NCBI RefSeq assembly: GCF_039729195.1
Contig: NZ_CP155796.1
Coordinates: 5,704,001 to 5,768,000, forward strand
Direction of reading: 5' to 3'
DNA from: Mycobacterium sp. DL
GTDB lineage: Bacteria; Actinomycetota; Actinomycetes; Mycobacteriales; Mycobacteriaceae
DNA: 64,000 nt
Part shown: piece by piece, positions 18,541-30,091 of the stretch
How positions within the stretch are numbered: position 1 is the stretch's first letter
Layout of the letters: each line of letters starts with the position of its first letter
Program-made: the position numbers and the translations under genes
Notes under the pieces: generated by a model
Told to the model about the DNA's origin: nothing
Database searches by the model: none
Seen by the model: the letters and a program-made list of their open reading frames with translations, nothing else

Positions 18541-20414
18541 TGGGTGGCGCACTGGCCGCGCCGATCAGAGTGGCCGGCCAGATGGTCCTGGCGATCGCCG
18601 TCACGGTGGTGATCGCCGTCGTCGCACTGTTCGCGATCGCACGCGTCGACTGGCCCGCCTACAACTCGTCGAACCAGCTGCACGCGCTGACCACCGTCGG
18701 CCAAGTGGTCTGCCTGGCAGGGCTGTTGGCGTGCGGACTGCTGTGGCGACGAGGCCGACAGGTACTGGCCCGCCTCGGCGCGGTCACCATGCTGTCGGCG
18801 TTCTCGCTCGTCACGCTCGCGATGCCACTCGGCGCCACCAAGCTGTACCTCTTCGGAATCTCGGTCGACCAGCAGTTCCGCACCGAGTACATGACCCGCC
18901 TCGCCGATTCGCCCGGCCTGCACGACATGACCTACATCGGACTGCCACCGTTCTACCCGCCAGGGTGGTTCTGGATCGGCGGCCGCCTGGCAGACCTCAC
19001 CGGGACGCCGGCATGGGAGATGTTCAAGCCCTGGTCGATCATCTCGATCACGATCGCGATCGTGCTGGCTTTTGTGCTGTGGGCCAACATGATCCGTTTC
19101 GAGTACGCGCTGGTGGTCTCGACCGCCACTGCCGCGGCCGCGCTGGCATACGCCCCGGCCGAGCCCTACGCGGCCGTCATCGCGGTGATGCTGCCGCCGA
19201 TTTTTGTCCTCGGCTGGTCGGGTCTGCGTGCGGCGGACAGACGAGGCGGCTGGGCCGCGGTTGTCGGCGTCGGCATCTTCCTGGGCGTCGCCGCGCTGTC
19301 CTACACCCTGCTGCTCGGGTACGCCGCGTTCACGCTGACGGTCATGGCGGTCCTGGTCAGCGTCAGCCGCAGACACTGGGAACCACTGCTGCGACTGCTC
19401 GTGATCGCGGTCATCTCGGGCCTGCTCGCCCTCATCGGTTGGGCGCCCTACCTGCTCGCCGCCGCCCGCGGGACACCGGCCGACTCGGGCACCGCCCAGC
19501 ACTATCTGCCCGCCGACGGCGCCCAGCTGTCCTTCCCGATGCTGCAGTTCACCCTGCTGGGCGCGCTGTGCATGCTCGGCACCCTGTGGCTGGTGATCTA
19601 CGCCTGCACCTCCACCCGCGCGGGGGCGCTGGCCGTGGCGGTGCTGACGGTCTACGCCTGGTCCCTGCTGTCGATGCTGACCACGCTGGTGGGGACCACG
19701 CTGCTGTCCTTCCGGCTGCAGCCGACCCTGACCATCCTGCTGACGGCCGCCGGTGCCTTCGGTTTCCTCGAGGCGGCCCGCGCAGTCGCCGCCCGCGTGC
19801 AGACACCCAATGCGAGCCGGGTCGTCGCGGTCGCCACCGCGATCGGCGCCCTCGGCGCGGTGACCTTCAGCCAGGACATCCCCGACGTGCTGCGCTCCGA
19901 CATCGTCGTCGCCTACACCGACACCGACGGCTACGGCCAGCGCGCCGACCGGCGTCCGCCCGGCGCGGAGCAGTACTACCGGGAGATCGATGACCGGATC
20001 CTGGAGGTGACGGGCCGGCCGCGCAACGAGACCGTCGTCATGACCGCCGACTATAGCTTCCTGTCCTACTACCCGTACTACGGTTTCCAAGGCCTGACCT
20101 CGCATTACGCCAACCCGCTGGCGCAGTTCGAGCAGCGTGCCGAGGCCATCGAGGGGTGGGCCAGGCTGACCGACGCCGACCAGTTCATCAGCGCGCTCGA
20201 CACGATGCCGTGGGAGCCGCCGACGGTGTTCCTGATGCGCCGAGGCGCCAACGACACCTACACCCTGCGGCTGGCGTCGGACGTCTACCCCAACCAGCCC
20301 AACGTGCGCCGCTACCACGTCGCGCTCGACGACGCGCTGTTCGACGATCCCCGCTTCGACGTGTCCACGGTCGGGCCGTTCGTGCTGGCCATCCGCAAGC
20401 CAATTACCATCTAG
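18540..20414 (+). CDS. aftA: Galactan 5-O-arabinofuranosyltransferase
   Basis: This 624-residue GT-C (GT85) membrane enzyme adds the first arabinofuranose residues from decaprenyl-phospho-arabinose onto the galactan chain. About eleven to thirteen hydrophobic helices occupy residues 10-450. The first periplasmic loop holds [16 protein letters not shown] (about 136-151), the conserved segment of the family. The soluble C-terminal domain (about 455-624) starts around [20 protein letters not shown]. Neighbours dprE2 (one-base overlap) and embC make substrate and extend its product. The predicted embC -10 lies inside its last codons. Confidence 0.94.
   Translation: MGGALAAPIRVAGQMVLAIAVTVVIAVVALFAIARVDWPAYNSSNQLHALTTVGQVVCLAGLLACGLLWRRGRQVLARLGAVTMLSAFSLVTLAMPLGATKLYLFGISVDQQFRTEYMTRLADSPGLHDMTYIGLPPFYPPGWFWIGGRLADLTGTPAWEMFKPWSIISITIAIVLAFVLWANMIRFEYALVVSTATAAAALAYAPAEPYAAVIAVMLPPIFVLGWSGLRAADRRGGWAAVVGVGIFLGVAALSYTLLLGYAAFTLTVMAVLVSVSRRHWEPLLRLLVIAVISGLLALIGWAPYLLAAARGTPADSGTAQHYLPADGAQLSFPMLQFTLLGALCMLGTLWLVIYACTSTRAGALAVAVLTVYAWSLLSMLTTLVGTTLLSFRLQPTLTILLTAAGAFGFLEAARAVAARVQTPNASRVVAVATAIGALGAVTFSQDIPDVLRSDIVVAYTDTDGYGQRADRRPPGAEQYYREIDDRILEVTGRPRNETVVMTADYSFLSYYPYYGFQGLTSHYANPLAQFEQRAEAIEGWARLTDADQFISALDTMPWEPPTVFLMRRGANDTYTLRLASDVYPNQPNVRRYHVALDDALFDDPRFDVSTVGPFVLAIRKPITI
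20405..20410 (+). promoter_or_regulatory. Predicted internal -10 element before embC
   Basis: TACCAT, within the last codons of aftA, ends 8 nt before the embC GTG at 20419. It could give a leaderless embC-embA-embB transcript independent of the dprE1 promoter. Confidence 0.45.
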
Positions 20415-20418
20415 CCCC

Positions 20419-23400
20419 GTGGTCCGAGAGCCGAGCAACCACCGCACTGCGCGGCTCATCGCGATCGTCGCCGGGTTGCTGGGGACACTTCTGGCGATCG
20501 CTACCCCGCTGCTCCCGGTCAACCAGACCACCGCCGAGCTGAACTGGCCGCAGGACGGCGTGCTCGGCAGCGTCAACGCCCCGCTGATCGGCTACGTCGC
20601 CACCGACCTCGAGATCAGCGTGCCGTGCAGCGCCGCCGCCGGCCTCGACGGACCCGGACGCACCGTGCTGCTGTCGACCGTGCCCAAGCAGGCGACCAAC
20701 GCGATCGACCGCGGTCTGCTCATCGAACGGGTGAACGACGACCTGCTCGTCATCGTCCGCAACACCCCGGTGGTCAGTGCGCCGCTCGACGAGGTGCTCA
20801 GCCCCGCCTGCCAGGAGTTGACGTTCACCGCCCACGCCGACTCGGTGACCGGTGAGTTCGTCGGCCTCACCCAGGGACCCGACAGCCCCGACCCGGGCGA
20901 ACCGCTGCGGGGTGAGCGTGGCGGCTACGACTTCAGACCCCAGATCGTGGGGGTGTTCACCGATCTGTCCGGCCCCGCTCCTCCTGGTCTGCAGTTCTCC
21001 GCGACGATCGACTCGCGCTACAGCACCTCACCCACGCTGCTCAAGGTGCTCGCGATGATCATCGGCGTGGCGATGACGATCATCGCCCTGGGTGCGCTGC
21101 ACGTGCTCGACAACGCCGACGGCATGCGGCACCGGCGCTTCCTGCCGCAGCGGTGGTGGTCGCTGTCCCCGCTGGACGGGGTGGTGACGGCGGCTCTGGT
21201 GTGGTGGCACTTCGTCGGCGCCAACACTGCCGACGACGGCTACATCCTGACGATGGCCCGGGTATCCGAGAAGGCCGGATACATGGCCAACTACTACCGC
21301 TGGTTCGGCACCCCCGAGGCCCCCTTCGGTTGGTACTACGACCTGCTGGCGGTGTGGGCCCAGATCAGCACCACCAGCGTGTGGATGCGGCTGCCGACGC
21401 TGCTGATGGGGCTGGCCTGCTGGTGGGTGATCAGCCGTGAGGTCATCCCGCGCCTGGGTTCGGCGGTCAAACACAGCAGGGCCGCGGTGTGGACGGCCGC
21501 CGGACTGTTCCTCGCCTTCTGGCTGCCGCTGAACAACGGGCTGCGCCCCGAACCGATCATCGCGCTCGGCATCCTGCTCACCTGGTGTTCGGTCGAGCGC
21601 GGGGTGGCGACCAGCAGGCTGCTGCCAGTGGCGGTCGCGATCATCATCGGAGCGCTGACAGTGTTCTCCGGCCCCACCGGTGTCGCCGCGATCGGCGCCC
21701 TGCTCGTCGCCATCGGGCCGCTGAAAACCATTGTGGCCGCTCATACCTCACGGTTCGGATACCTGGCGCTGCTGGCGCCGATCGCCGCGGCCGGCACCGT
21801 CACCATCTTCCTGATCTTCCGCGACCAGACGCTGGCCGCGGAGCTCCAGGCCAGCAGCTTCAAGTCCTCCGTCGGACCCAGCCTGGCCTGGTTCGACGAG
21901 CACATCCGCTACTCGCGGCTGTTCACCACGAGCCCCGACGGCTCCGTCGCGCGCCGGTTCGCGGTGCTCACACTGCTGCTCGCCCTGGCGGTCTCGGTGG
22001 CGATGTCGTTGCGAAGAGGCAGGATTCCCGGCACGGCCCTGGGGCCGAGTCGCCGAATCATCGGGATCACCATCATCGCGTTCCTGGCGATGATGTTCAC
22101 CCCCACCAAATGGACCCACCACTTCGGTGTGTTCGCCGGGTTGGCCGGCTCGCTGGGCGCTCTGGCCGCGGTCGCCGTCTCCGCGGCGGCGATGCGGTCG
22201 CGCCGCAACCGCACGCTGTTCGCCGCGGCGGTGCTGTTCATCACCGCGCTGTCGTTCGCCACGGTGAACGGCTGGTGGTACGTCTCCAACTTCGGGGTGC
22301 CGTGGTCAAATGACTTCCCGCAGTACGAGATCGGCTTCACCACCCTGCTTCTCGGCTGCTCGATCCTCGCGCTGCTGCTGGCCGCCTGGTTCCACTTCTC
22401 GGGTCGCGACGGTGCACCGTCCAACGGTGGCGCGCGACGGTGGCGGTCGATCGCGCAGGCCCCACTGGCCATCGCGACCTGGGCCCTGGTGACGTTCCAG
22501 ATCGTGTCGCTCACCCTGGCGATGACCGGGCAGTACCCGGCGTGGACCGTCGGGCGATCCAATCTCGAGGCCCTCACCGGGAAAACATGCGGCATGGCCG
22601 AGGACGTCCTGGTCGAGCAGGACCCCAACCAGGGTCTGCTCACACCCATCGGGGTACCGGTCGGTGACGCACTCGGCGCGGTCGCCGACGGAAACGCAAT
22701 AGGGTTCAGCCCCAACGGAATTCCGTCAGATCTGTCAGCCGATCCGGTGACGGAGGAGTCCGGCGCCGGCAACTTCGCCGACACCGAGAACGGTGCGGAC
22801 ACCGCAGATGAAGCCGGCACCGAAGGCGGAACCACCTCCGCGGCAGGGGTGAACGGATCACGCGCCCGCCTGCCGTTCGGCCTCGACCCCGCCAGCACAC
22901 CGGTGATGGGCAGCTGGCGCGCCGGCACGCAGCAGCCCGCGAACCTGCAATCGGCCTGGTACCAGCTGCCCGACGGGTGGCGCGACGATGCGGACGAATC
23001 ACTGCTCGTGGTGTCCGCGGCCGGACGGTTCGACAACAGTGAAGTGGTCCTGCAGTGGGCCCGCGAGGGGGACCCGGCGGACGAGTCCGCAGGCACCATC
23101 ACCCTCGGCGACGTCGGCGCCGCCCCCGCGTGGCGCAACCTGCGCGCGCCGCTGTCCGCTCTGCCCGCCGACGCCACCCGGATCAGGCTCGTCGCCACCG
23201 ACGACGATCTCAGCCCCGAACACTGGATAGCCCTCACCCCGCCCCGGATCCCCACCCTGCGGACCCTCCAGGACGTCGTCGGCTCGACCGATCCCGTGCT
23301 GCTCGACTGGCTGGTTGGGCTGGCCTTCCCCTGTCAACGCCCGTTCGACCATCAGAACGGTGTCATCGAGGTGCCGAAGTGGCGCATCCTGCCCGACCGG

Positions 23401-23640
23401 TTCGGCGCCGAGGCCAACTCGCCGGTGATGGACTACCTCGGCGGAGGACCGCTGGGCATCACCGAGCTGCTGCTGCGCTCCACCACCGTCCCCACCTACC
23501 TGAAGAACGACTGGTTGCGGGACTGGGGTGCGCTGCAGCGGCTCACACCCTTCTATCCCGACGCCGAGCCGGCCCGGCTGGATCTCGGTTCGGCGACGCG
23601 CAGCGGTCTGTGGAGCCCGGCGCCGCTGCGTCTGAGCTAG
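20419..23640 (+). CDS. embC: Arabinosyltransferase C
   Basis: This 1073-residue GT-C (GT53) arabinosyltransferase polymerises the arabinan of lipoarabinomannan from decaprenyl-phospho-arabinose. An N-terminal helix and periplasmic domain (about 1-200) precede some 13 to 15 membrane helices (about 205-700) and a large periplasmic carbohydrate-binding domain (about 740-1073). The catalytic Asp pair is in ANTADDGYILTMAR and the proline-type motif in [19 protein letters not shown]. The embC assignment (not A or B) rests on gene order and on [20 protein letters not shown]. The start is GTG 20419, leaving a shorter N-terminus than in M. tuberculosis EmbC but supported by the -10 hexamer. Confidence 0.95.
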   Translation: MVREPSNHRTARLIAIVAGLLGTLLAIATPLLPVNQTTAELNWPQDGVLGSVNAPLIGYVATDLEISVPCSAAAGLDGPGRTVLLSTVPKQATNAIDRGLLIERVNDDLLVIVRNTPVVSAPLDEVLSPACQELTFTAHADSVTGEFVGLTQGPDSPDPGEPLRGERGGYDFRPQIVGVFTDLSGPAPPGLQFSATIDSRYSTSPTLLKVLAMIIGVAMTIIALGALHVLDNADGMRHRRFLPQRWWSLSPLDGVVTAALVWWHFVGANTADDGYILTMARVSEKAGYMANYYRWFGTPEAPFGWYYDLLAVWAQISTTSVWMRLPTLLMGLACWWVISREVIPRLGSAVKHSRAAVWTAAGLFLAFWLPLNNGLRPEPIIALGILLTWCSVERGVATSRLLPVAVAIIIGALTVFSGPTGVAAIGALLVAIGPLKTIVAAHTSRFGYLALLAPIAAAGTVTIFLIFRDQTLAAELQASSFKSSVGPSLAWFDEHIRYSRLFTTSPDGSVARRFAVLTLLLALAVSVAMSLRRGRIPGTALGPSRRIIGITIIAFLAMMFTPTKWTHHFGVFAGLAGSLGALAAVAVSAAAMRSRRNRTLFAAAVLFITALSFATVNGWWYVSNFGVPWSNDFPQYEIGFTTLLLGCSILALLLAAWFHFSGRDGAPSNGGARRWRSIAQAPLAIATWALVTFQIVSLTLAMTGQYPAWTVGRSNLEALTGKTCGMAEDVLVEQDPNQGLLTPIGVPVGDALGAVADGNAIGFSPNGIPSDLSADPVTEESGAGNFADTENGADTADEAGTEGGTTSAAGVNGSRARLPFGLDPASTPVMGSWRAGTQQPANLQSAWYQLPDGWRDDADESLLVVSAAGRFDNSEVVLQWAREGDPADESAGTITLGDVGAAPAWRNLRAPLSALPADATRIRLVATDDDLSPEHWIALTPPRIPTLRTLQDVVGSTDPVLLDWLVGLAFPCQRPFDHQNGVIEVPKWRILPDRFGAEANSPVMDYLGGGPLGITELLLRSTTVPTYLKNDWLRDWGALQRLTPFYPDAEPARLDLGSATRSGLWSPAPLRLS

Positions 23641-23647
23641 CGTCGCC

Positions 23648-23653
23648 TACCCT
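23648..23653 (+). promoter_or_regulatory. Predicted internal -10 element before embA
   Basis: TACCCT ends 8 nt before GTG 23662, the start adopted for embA. An embA-embB promoter at this boundary has been described in M. tuberculosis, which lends some weight. Confidence 0.45.
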
Positions 23654-23661
23654 TGAGCCTC

Positions 23662-26600
23662 GTGCCAGACCGGACTACCCGCCTCATCGCGATCGTCGCG
23701 GGCGTGTTGGGAATGCTGCTGTGCGCGCTGGCACCGTTGCTGCCGGTCACCCAGATGACCGCGACGATCCAGTGGCCGCAGGCCGTCGACAGCGACGGCA
23801 ACATCGAGAGCGTCACCGCACCGCTGGTCTCCGGTGCCCCCAAGTCGCTCGACGTCGTGATCCCGTGCCGGACGGTGGCCACCCTCCCCGCCGACGGCGG
23901 TCTGGTGTTCTCCACGATCCCGCCCGGCGGCATCGAAGCGGGGCGCAACGGCCTGTTCATCCGCGCCTTCGAGGACAGCGTCACCGTCGCGTTCCGGGAC
24001 TCGGTGGCCGCGGTGGCGCCCCGCGACGCCGTGGAGTCCGGGGCATGCAGCGACATCCGGGTGTGGGCCGATGTCGGCGCGGTCGGCGCCGACTTCGTCG
24101 GCATCCCCGGCGCCACCGGCACGCTCGGAGCCGAGAACCGGCCCCAGGTGGCGGGCATGTTCTCCGAACTGGAGGTGCCTGCAGATAGCGGCGTGTCGGC
24201 CACCGTGGACGTCGACACCCGTTTCATCACGACTCCGACCACGCTCAAGCTCGCCGTGATGGTGCTCGGGGTGCTCTGTGTGGTGGCCTCGTTCGTCGCA
24301 CTGATGCTGCTGGACCGGGTGTCGGGCAGGCGGGCCCCGCCGACCCGCCGGCGTGCCGGGGTGTCGACGTGGCTCACCGACACCGGCGTGATCGCTGTGC
24401 TGCTGGTGTGGCACCTGGTCGGGCCGCAGTCCTCCGACGACGGCTACAACCTGACCATCGCGCGGATTTCCGGCGAGGCCGGCTACACCGCCAACTACTA
24501 CCGGTTCTTCGGCGCCTCCGAAGCGCCCTTCGACTGGTACCAGAGCGTGTTGACGCACCTGGCGTCGATCAGCACCGCCGGAATCTGGATGCGACTGCCG
24601 GCCACCGCGGCCGCCATCGGCACCTGGCTGATCCTCAGCCGCTGCGTGCTGCCGCGCCTAGGCCGGCGACTGGCGATCAACCGGGTCGCGGTGTGGACCG
24701 CCGCCGCGGTGTTCCTCGCGGCGTGGCTGCCGTTCAACAACAGCCTGCGCCCCGAACCGCTGATCGCGTTCGGCGTGGTCGCCGTATGGATGCTGGTGGA
24801 ACTGGCGATCGGGAAGCGGACGCTGTGGCCGGTCGCGCTGGCGATCGTCGTGGCGGTGTTCTGCGTGACGCTCGCTCCGCAGGGCATGGTCGCGCTGGCG
24901 CCGCTGCTGGTCGGCGCCCGCGCCATCACCCGCATCGTCAGCGATCGCCGCGCCACAGACGGACTCGCCGCCCAACTCGCGCCTCTGGCCGCCGCGGCGT
25001 CTCTCGTCTTCGTCGTCGTCTTCCGCGACCAGACCCTGGCCACCGTCGCCGAGTCGGCCCGCATCAAGTACGTCGTCGGCCCGACGATCCCGTGGTACCA
25101 GGAGTTCCTGCGCTACTACTTCGTGATGGTCGAGGACAGCGTCGACGCGTCGCTGACCCGGCGCTTCGCCGTTCTGGTGCTGCTGCTGTGCGTGTTCGGT
25201 CTGCTCGTGGTGCTGCTGCGCCGGGGCACGTTGCCGGGTGTGATGAACGGGCCCGTGTGGCGGCTGACGGGAGCGACGGCGATCGGCCTGGTTCTGCTGA
25301 TGCTCACCCCCACCAAGTGGTCGGCGCAGTTCGGGGTGTTCGCCGGTCTGGCCGGCGCGCTGGGCGCGCTGACCGCGTTCGCCTTCGCCCGCGTCGGCCT
25401 GCACAGTCGCCGGAACCTCGCCCTGTACGCGGCCGCCCTGCTGTTCGTCCTGGCGTGGGCGAACGCGGGCATCAACGGCTGGTTCTACGTCGGCAACTAC
25501 GGGGTGCCGTGGTTCGACCGGCAACCCGTTCTCCTCGGCCAGCCCGTCACGTCGATGTTCCTGGTGCTGGCGATCGCGTGCGGACTACTCGCCGGATGGC
25601 TGCACTTCCGGATGGACTACGCCGGGCACACCGAGGTCGCCGACACCGGGCGCAACCGGGCCGTCGCGTCGACCCCGCTGCTGATCGTGGCCGCCATCAT
25701 GGTGGTGCTCTCGGTCGGGTCGATGCTCAAGGCCACCGCAGGCCGCTACCCCGTCTACACCACGGGCGCGGCCAACGTCTCGGCGCTGGCCGCATTCCTG
25801 CCCGGATCGTCGCCGAGCTGCGCGATGGCCGACGCGGTCCTGGTCGAAGAGGACCCCAATGCCGGGATGCTGCAACCGGTTCCGGGCCAGAGTTTCGGGG
25901 AGTACGGACCGCTGGGCGGCGAGGATCCCGTGGGCTTCACGCCCAACGGTGTCAGCGACACCCTCGAGCCCGCCGAACCCGTGGCGGCCAACCCCGGCCT
26001 GGTGAACTCCGACGGGGCCGTCGACAAGCCGAACATCGGCATCGGTTACGCGGCGGGCACCGGCGGTGGTTACGGCCCCGAAGGTGTCAATGGCTCGCGG
26101 GTCTTCCTGCCGTTCGGACTGGATCCGGACAGCACCCCGGTGATGGGCAGTTTCGACGAGAACACCGTGGCCGCCGAGGCCACCTCGGCGTGGTACCAGT
26201 TGCCGCCCCCCACCCCGGAGCGGCCGCTGGTGACGATCGCCGCCGCGGGCGCGATCTGGTACTACGAAGAGGACGGCGAGTTCAGCTACGGCCAGTCGCT
26301 GAAGCTGCAGTGGGGTGTGCACCGGCCCGACGGGTCGTACGAGGCGCTCAGCGAGGTGCAGCCGATCGACATCTTCCCGCAGAAGGCCTGGCGCAATCTG
26401 CGGTTCCCGATGACCTCAGCACCGCCGGAGGCGAACGTGGCCCGCATCGTGGCCGACGACCCGAACCTGTCCGACGATCAGTGGTTTGCGTTCACCCCAC
26501 CCCGGGTGCCGGTGCTGCAGACCGCACAGGAGTTCCTCGGCACCGAGACGCCCGTGCTGATGGACATCGCCACCGCGGCGAACTTCCCGTGCCAGCGGCC

Positions 26601-26910
26601 GTTCTCCGAGCACCTCGGGGTCGCCGAACTGCCGGACTACCGGGTTCTGCCCAACTTCGAGCAGATGGTGTCCTCGTCGAACCAGTGGCAGTCCGCCGAC
26701 GACGGCGGCCCGTTCCTGTTCATCCAGGCGCTGCTGCGCACCGAGGCGATCCCGACGTACCTCAGCGGCGACTGGTACCGCGACTGGGGAGCGATCGAGC
26801 GCTACATCCGGGTGGTACCGAGTGAGAGGGCGCCGCAGGCCGCCATCGAGGAAGGGTCGACGCGAGTGTTCGGCTGGAGTCGCGGCGGACCGATCAGGGC
26901 GCTGCCGTGA
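23662..26910 (+). CDS. embA: Arabinosyltransferase A
   Basis: This 1082-residue GT53 enzyme works with EmbB to add alpha-1,3 branches to the arabinan of arabinogalactan. The layout is as in EmbC: an N-terminal periplasmic domain, a multi-helix GT-C core with the Asp pair in [34 protein letters not shown], and a C-terminal periplasmic domain ending [27 protein letters not shown] and [20 protein letters not shown] mark it as EmbA. GTG 23662 is chosen because a TACCCT hexamer lies 8 nt upstream; TTG 23653 would add three residues. The stop overlaps the embB GTG by 4 bp (GTGA), coupling translation of the two subunits. Confidence 0.95.
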   Translation: MPDRTTRLIAIVAGVLGMLLCALAPLLPVTQMTATIQWPQAVDSDGNIESVTAPLVSGAPKSLDVVIPCRTVATLPADGGLVFSTIPPGGIEAGRNGLFIRAFEDSVTVAFRDSVAAVAPRDAVESGACSDIRVWADVGAVGADFVGIPGATGTLGAENRPQVAGMFSELEVPADSGVSATVDVDTRFITTPTTLKLAVMVLGVLCVVASFVALMLLDRVSGRRAPPTRRRAGVSTWLTDTGVIAVLLVWHLVGPQSSDDGYNLTIARISGEAGYTANYYRFFGASEAPFDWYQSVLTHLASISTAGIWMRLPATAAAIGTWLILSRCVLPRLGRRLAINRVAVWTAAAVFLAAWLPFNNSLRPEPLIAFGVVAVWMLVELAIGKRTLWPVALAIVVAVFCVTLAPQGMVALAPLLVGARAITRIVSDRRATDGLAAQLAPLAAAASLVFVVVFRDQTLATVAESARIKYVVGPTIPWYQEFLRYYFVMVEDSVDASLTRRFAVLVLLLCVFGLLVVLLRRGTLPGVMNGPVWRLTGATAIGLVLLMLTPTKWSAQFGVFAGLAGALGALTAFAFARVGLHSRRNLALYAAALLFVLAWANAGINGWFYVGNYGVPWFDRQPVLLGQPVTSMFLVLAIACGLLAGWLHFRMDYAGHTEVADTGRNRAVASTPLLIVAAIMVVLSVGSMLKATAGRYPVYTTGAANVSALAAFLPGSSPSCAMADAVLVEEDPNAGMLQPVPGQSFGEYGPLGGEDPVGFTPNGVSDTLEPAEPVAANPGLVNSDGAVDKPNIGIGYAAGTGGGYGPEGVNGSRVFLPFGLDPDSTPVMGSFDENTVAAEATSAWYQLPPPTPERPLVTIAAAGAIWYYEEDGEFSYGQSLKLQWGVHRPDGSYEALSEVQPIDIFPQKAWRNLRFPMTSAPPEANVARIVADDPNLSDDQWFAFTPPRVPVLQTAQEFLGTETPVLMDIATAANFPCQRPFSEHLGVAELPDYRVLPNFEQMVSSSNQWQSADDGGPFLFIQALLRTEAIPTYLSGDWYRDWGAIERYIRVVPSERAPQAAIEEGSTRVFGWSRGGPIRALP

Positions 26911-29900
26911 GTGACGTCAGGGTGGCGCGCTGGGTCGCGACGATCGCCGGCCTGCTCGGCTTTGTGATGGCGGTCGCCACGCCGCTGCTGCCCGTCACCC
27001 AGACGACCGCGACGCTGAACTGGCCTCAGCAGGGGCAGCTGGAGAACGTCACGGCGCCGCTGATCTCGCAGGCCCCGGTGGACCTGACCGCGACGGTGCC
27101 CTGCGAGGTCATCGAGACGTTGCCGGCCGACGGCGGACTGGTCCTCGGCACCGCGCCGGCAGAGGGCAGGGACGCGGCGCTGAACGCGATGCTGGTCAAC
27201 GTCACCGAGACCCGGGTCGACGTGATCGTCCGCAACGTCGTGGTGGCCAGCGTGAACCGGGACCGGGTGGCCGGCGCCGGGGCCGCCCCGGGCTGCTCCA
27301 CGATCGACATCACCTCGTCGCTGGACGGCACTTTCGCCGAGTTCGTCGGGCTGCGCAAAGCCGACGGGTCGCCTCAGCGCACCGGCTTCGCCGACCCCAA
27401 CCTGCGGCCCGCCATCGTCGGCGTGTTCACCGACCTGACCGGGCCGGCACCCCCGGGCATGGAGTTCTCGGCGACGATCGACACCCGGTTCACCACGAAC
27501 CCGACACCGTTGAAGTTGACGGCGATCCTGTTGGCGATCATCTCGACCGTCGTCGCCCTGTTCGCGCTGTGGCAGCTGGACCGCACCGACGGACGGCGCA
27601 TGCACCGGCTGATCCCGACCCGCTGGCGGACCTTCTCCGCCGTGGACGTCTTCGTGGTCGGTGTGTTCGCGCTCTGGTACATCATCGGCGCCAACTCCTC
27701 CGACGACGGCTATCAGATGCAGATGGCCCGTACCGCCGAGCACTCCGGCTACATGGCCAACTACTTCCGCTGGTTCGGCGTTCCCGAGGACCCGTTCGGC
27801 TGGTACTACAACGTGCTGGCGCTGATGTCGCAGGTGAGCACCGCGGGCATCTGGATGCGTCTGCCCGACCTGATCTGTTCGCTGGTGTGCTGGCTGCTGC
27901 TGTCCCGCGAGGTGCTGCCTCGACTGGGGCCCGCCGTGATCGCCAGCCGGCCTGCGCTGTGGGCGGCGGGTCTGGTCCTGATCGGCGCCTGGATGCCGTT
28001 CAACAACGGCCTGCGCCCCGAGGGGCAGATCGCCACCGGGGCGCTGATCACCTACGTGCTGATCGAACGGGCCATCACGTCGGGCCGGTTGACGCCCGCC
28101 GCGCTGGCCATCTTCTCGGCGGCGTTCACCCTCGGTATCCAGCCGACCGGGCTGATCGCGGTGGCCGCGCTGGTGGCAGGCGGCCGACCCATCCTGCGGA
28201 TCATCATGCGCAGGCGTCTCGTTGTCGGCACCTGGCCGCTCCTGGCCCCGATGCTGGCTGCGGGCACCGTGATCCTGGCTGTGGTGTTCGCCGACCAGAC
28301 ATTCGCTACGGTGCTGGAAGCCACCAGGATCCGGACCTCCATCGGCCCGAGCCAGGAGTGGTTCACCGAGATCCTGCGCTACTACTACCTGATCCTGCCG
28401 ACCACCGACGCCGCGATCTCACGCCGCTTCGCGTTTATGTTCACCGTGCTGTGCCTGTTCCCGTCGCTGTTCATGATGTTGCGGCGCAAGCGCATTCCCG
28501 GGGTGGCGCGCGGCCCGGCCTGGCGGCTGATGGGCGTCATCTTCGCGACGATCTTCTTCCTGATCTTCACCCCCACCAAGTGGATCCACCACTTCGGTCT
28601 GTTCGCCGCAGTCGGCGGAGCGATGGCGGCGCTGGCGACGGTGATGGTGTCGCCTGTGGTACTACGCTCGGCGCGCAACCGGATGGCGTTCCTGTCCCTG
28701 GTGTTCTTCGTGCTGGCGTTCTGCTTCGCCTCGACCAACGGCTGGTGGTACGTCTCGAACTTCGGTGTGCCCTACAACAACTCGGTGCCCCAGCTCGGCG
28801 GCGTGACTGTCAGCACGGTGTTCTTCGTGCTGTTCGCCATCGCGGGGTTGTGGGCGTTCTGGCTGCACGTGACGGCGCGCCAGGATTCGAAGATCGTCGA
28901 CAAGCTGACCGCTGCACCCATTCCCATCGCGGCCGGGTTGATGGTCGTGGTGTTCGTCGCCTCGATGGCGGTGGGCGTGGTGCGCCAGTACCCGACCTAC
29001 TCCAACGGCTGGGCCAATATGCGCGCGTTCGTCGGCGGCTGCGGGATGGCCGACGACGTACTCGTCGAGCCTGATTCCAACGACGGCTTCCTTCGCGCCC
29101 TGCCCGGCGAGGACGGGCCGCTGGGCCCGCTCGGCGGCGCCGATCCGGTGGGCTTCTCGCCCAACGGTGTTCCCGACCGGATCATCGCCGAAGCGATCCG
29201 GCTGAACAATCCGCAGCCGGGCACCGACTACGACTGGGTTCGTCCACGGCAACTGCCCCGTGCCGGCGTCAACGGATCGAGGGTGCCGCTGCCCTACGGT
29301 CTGGACCCCGCGCGGGTGCCGGTGGCGGGTACGTATTCCACTGAGGCGCAACAGGAGAGCCGACTGGCCTCGTCCTGGTACGAGCTCCCCCCGGCAGAGG
29401 ACGCGCACCCCCTGGTGGTGATCACCGCAGCCGGGACCATCGCCGGGAGCAGCGTTGCGGAAGGCGAGAGCTCAGGTCAGACAGTCGAACTCGAGTACGC
29501 GCTGCCGGGGCCCGACGGGAGCCCGGCACCCGCCGGCCGGATCAGTCCGTACGACATCGGCCCGACACCGTCGTGGCGCAATCTCCGCTACCCACGTGAT
29601 CAGATCCCCGCCGAAGCCATCGCGGTTCGGGTGGTCGCCGAGGACCTGTCGCTGAGCCAGGGCGACTGGGTCGCGGTCACGCCGCCGCGGATACCGGAGC
29701 TGCGTTCGGTGCAGGAGTACGTCGGTTCCGAGCAACCGGTCCTGCTGGACTGGGCGGTCGGGATGGCGTTCCCCTGCCAGCAGCCGATGCTGCACGCCAA
29801 CGGTGTCACCGAGGTGCCCAAGTTCCGCATCTCGCCCGACTATTTCGCCAAGCTGCAGAGCACCGACACGTGGCAGGACGGCGTCAACGGCGGCCTGCTC

Positions 29901-30086
29901 GGGATCACCGACCTGCTGCTGCGAGCCTCGGTGATGTCGAGTTACCTGTCGCAGGACTGGGGCCAGGACTGGGGGTCGCTGCGCCGATTCGACACCATCG
30001 TCGACGCCGTACCGGCCGAGCTCGAACTGGGTTCGGCCACCCGCTCGGGACTGTGGTCACCCGGCGAGATCCGGATCGGGCCCTGA
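26907..30086 (+). CDS. embB: Arabinosyltransferase B
   Basis: This 1059-residue GT53 enzyme is the partner of EmbA in arabinogalactan branching and the main target of ethambutol. The catalytic Asp pair is Asp266-Asp267 in [20 protein letters not shown]. In the ethambutol-resistance-determining region, Gln270 and Met271 stand at the positions of Ile303 and Leu304 of M. tuberculosis EmbB, and Met273 at Met306. This Gln-Met pair is the variant I recall from naturally ethambutol-resistant M. leprae and the M. abscessus/chelonae group. [20 protein letters not shown] and [19 protein letters not shown] are conserved. The C-terminal domain ends [17 protein letters not shown]. Last gene of the + strand arabinan cluster; converges on the kinase gene with a 5-bp gap. 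Confidence 0.96.
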   Translation: MSDVRVARWVATIAGLLGFVMAVATPLLPVTQTTATLNWPQQGQLENVTAPLISQAPVDLTATVPCEVIETLPADGGLVLGTAPAEGRDAALNAMLVNVTETRVDVIVRNVVVASVNRDRVAGAGAAPGCSTIDITSSLDGTFAEFVGLRKADGSPQRTGFADPNLRPAIVGVFTDLTGPAPPGMEFSATIDTRFTTNPTPLKLTAILLAIISTVVALFALWQLDRTDGRRMHRLIPTRWRTFSAVDVFVVGVFALWYIIGANSSDDGYQMQMARTAEHSGYMANYFRWFGVPEDPFGWYYNVLALMSQVSTAGIWMRLPDLICSLVCWLLLSREVLPRLGPAVIASRPALWAAGLVLIGAWMPFNNGLRPEGQIATGALITYVLIERAITSGRLTPAALAIFSAAFTLGIQPTGLIAVAALVAGGRPILRIIMRRRLVVGTWPLLAPMLAAGTVILAVVFADQTFATVLEATRIRTSIGPSQEWFTEILRYYYLILPTTDAAISRRFAFMFTVLCLFPSLFMMLRRKRIPGVARGPAWRLMGVIFATIFFLIFTPTKWIHHFGLFAAVGGAMAALATVMVSPVVLRSARNRMAFLSLVFFVLAFCFASTNGWWYVSNFGVPYNNSVPQLGGVTVSTVFFVLFAIAGLWAFWLHVTARQDSKIVDKLTAAPIPIAAGLMVVVFVASMAVGVVRQYPTYSNGWANMRAFVGGCGMADDVLVEPDSNDGFLRALPGEDGPLGPLGGADPVGFSPNGVPDRIIAEAIRLNNPQPGTDYDWVRPRQLPRAGVNGSRVPLPYGLDPARVPVAGTYSTEAQQESRLASSWYELPPAEDAHPLVVITAAGTIAGSSVAEGESSGQTVELEYALPGPDGSPAPAGRISPYDIGPTPSWRNLRYPRDQIPAEAIAVRVVAEDLSLSQGDWVAVTPPRIPELRSVQEYVGSEQPVLLDWAVGMAFPCQQPMLHANGVTEVPKFRISPDYFAKLQSTDTWQDGVNGGLLGITDLLLRASVMSSYLSQDWGQDWGSLRRFDTIVDAVPAELELGSATRSGLWSPGEIRIGP

Positions 30087-30091
30087 CCGTT

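Noticed and set aside
18501..20576. Open reading frame of 691 codons on the - strand
   Set aside because: Antisense to aftA; composition is typical of a shadow frame (Gly, Arg, Gln, His) and it spans the aftA/embC boundary.
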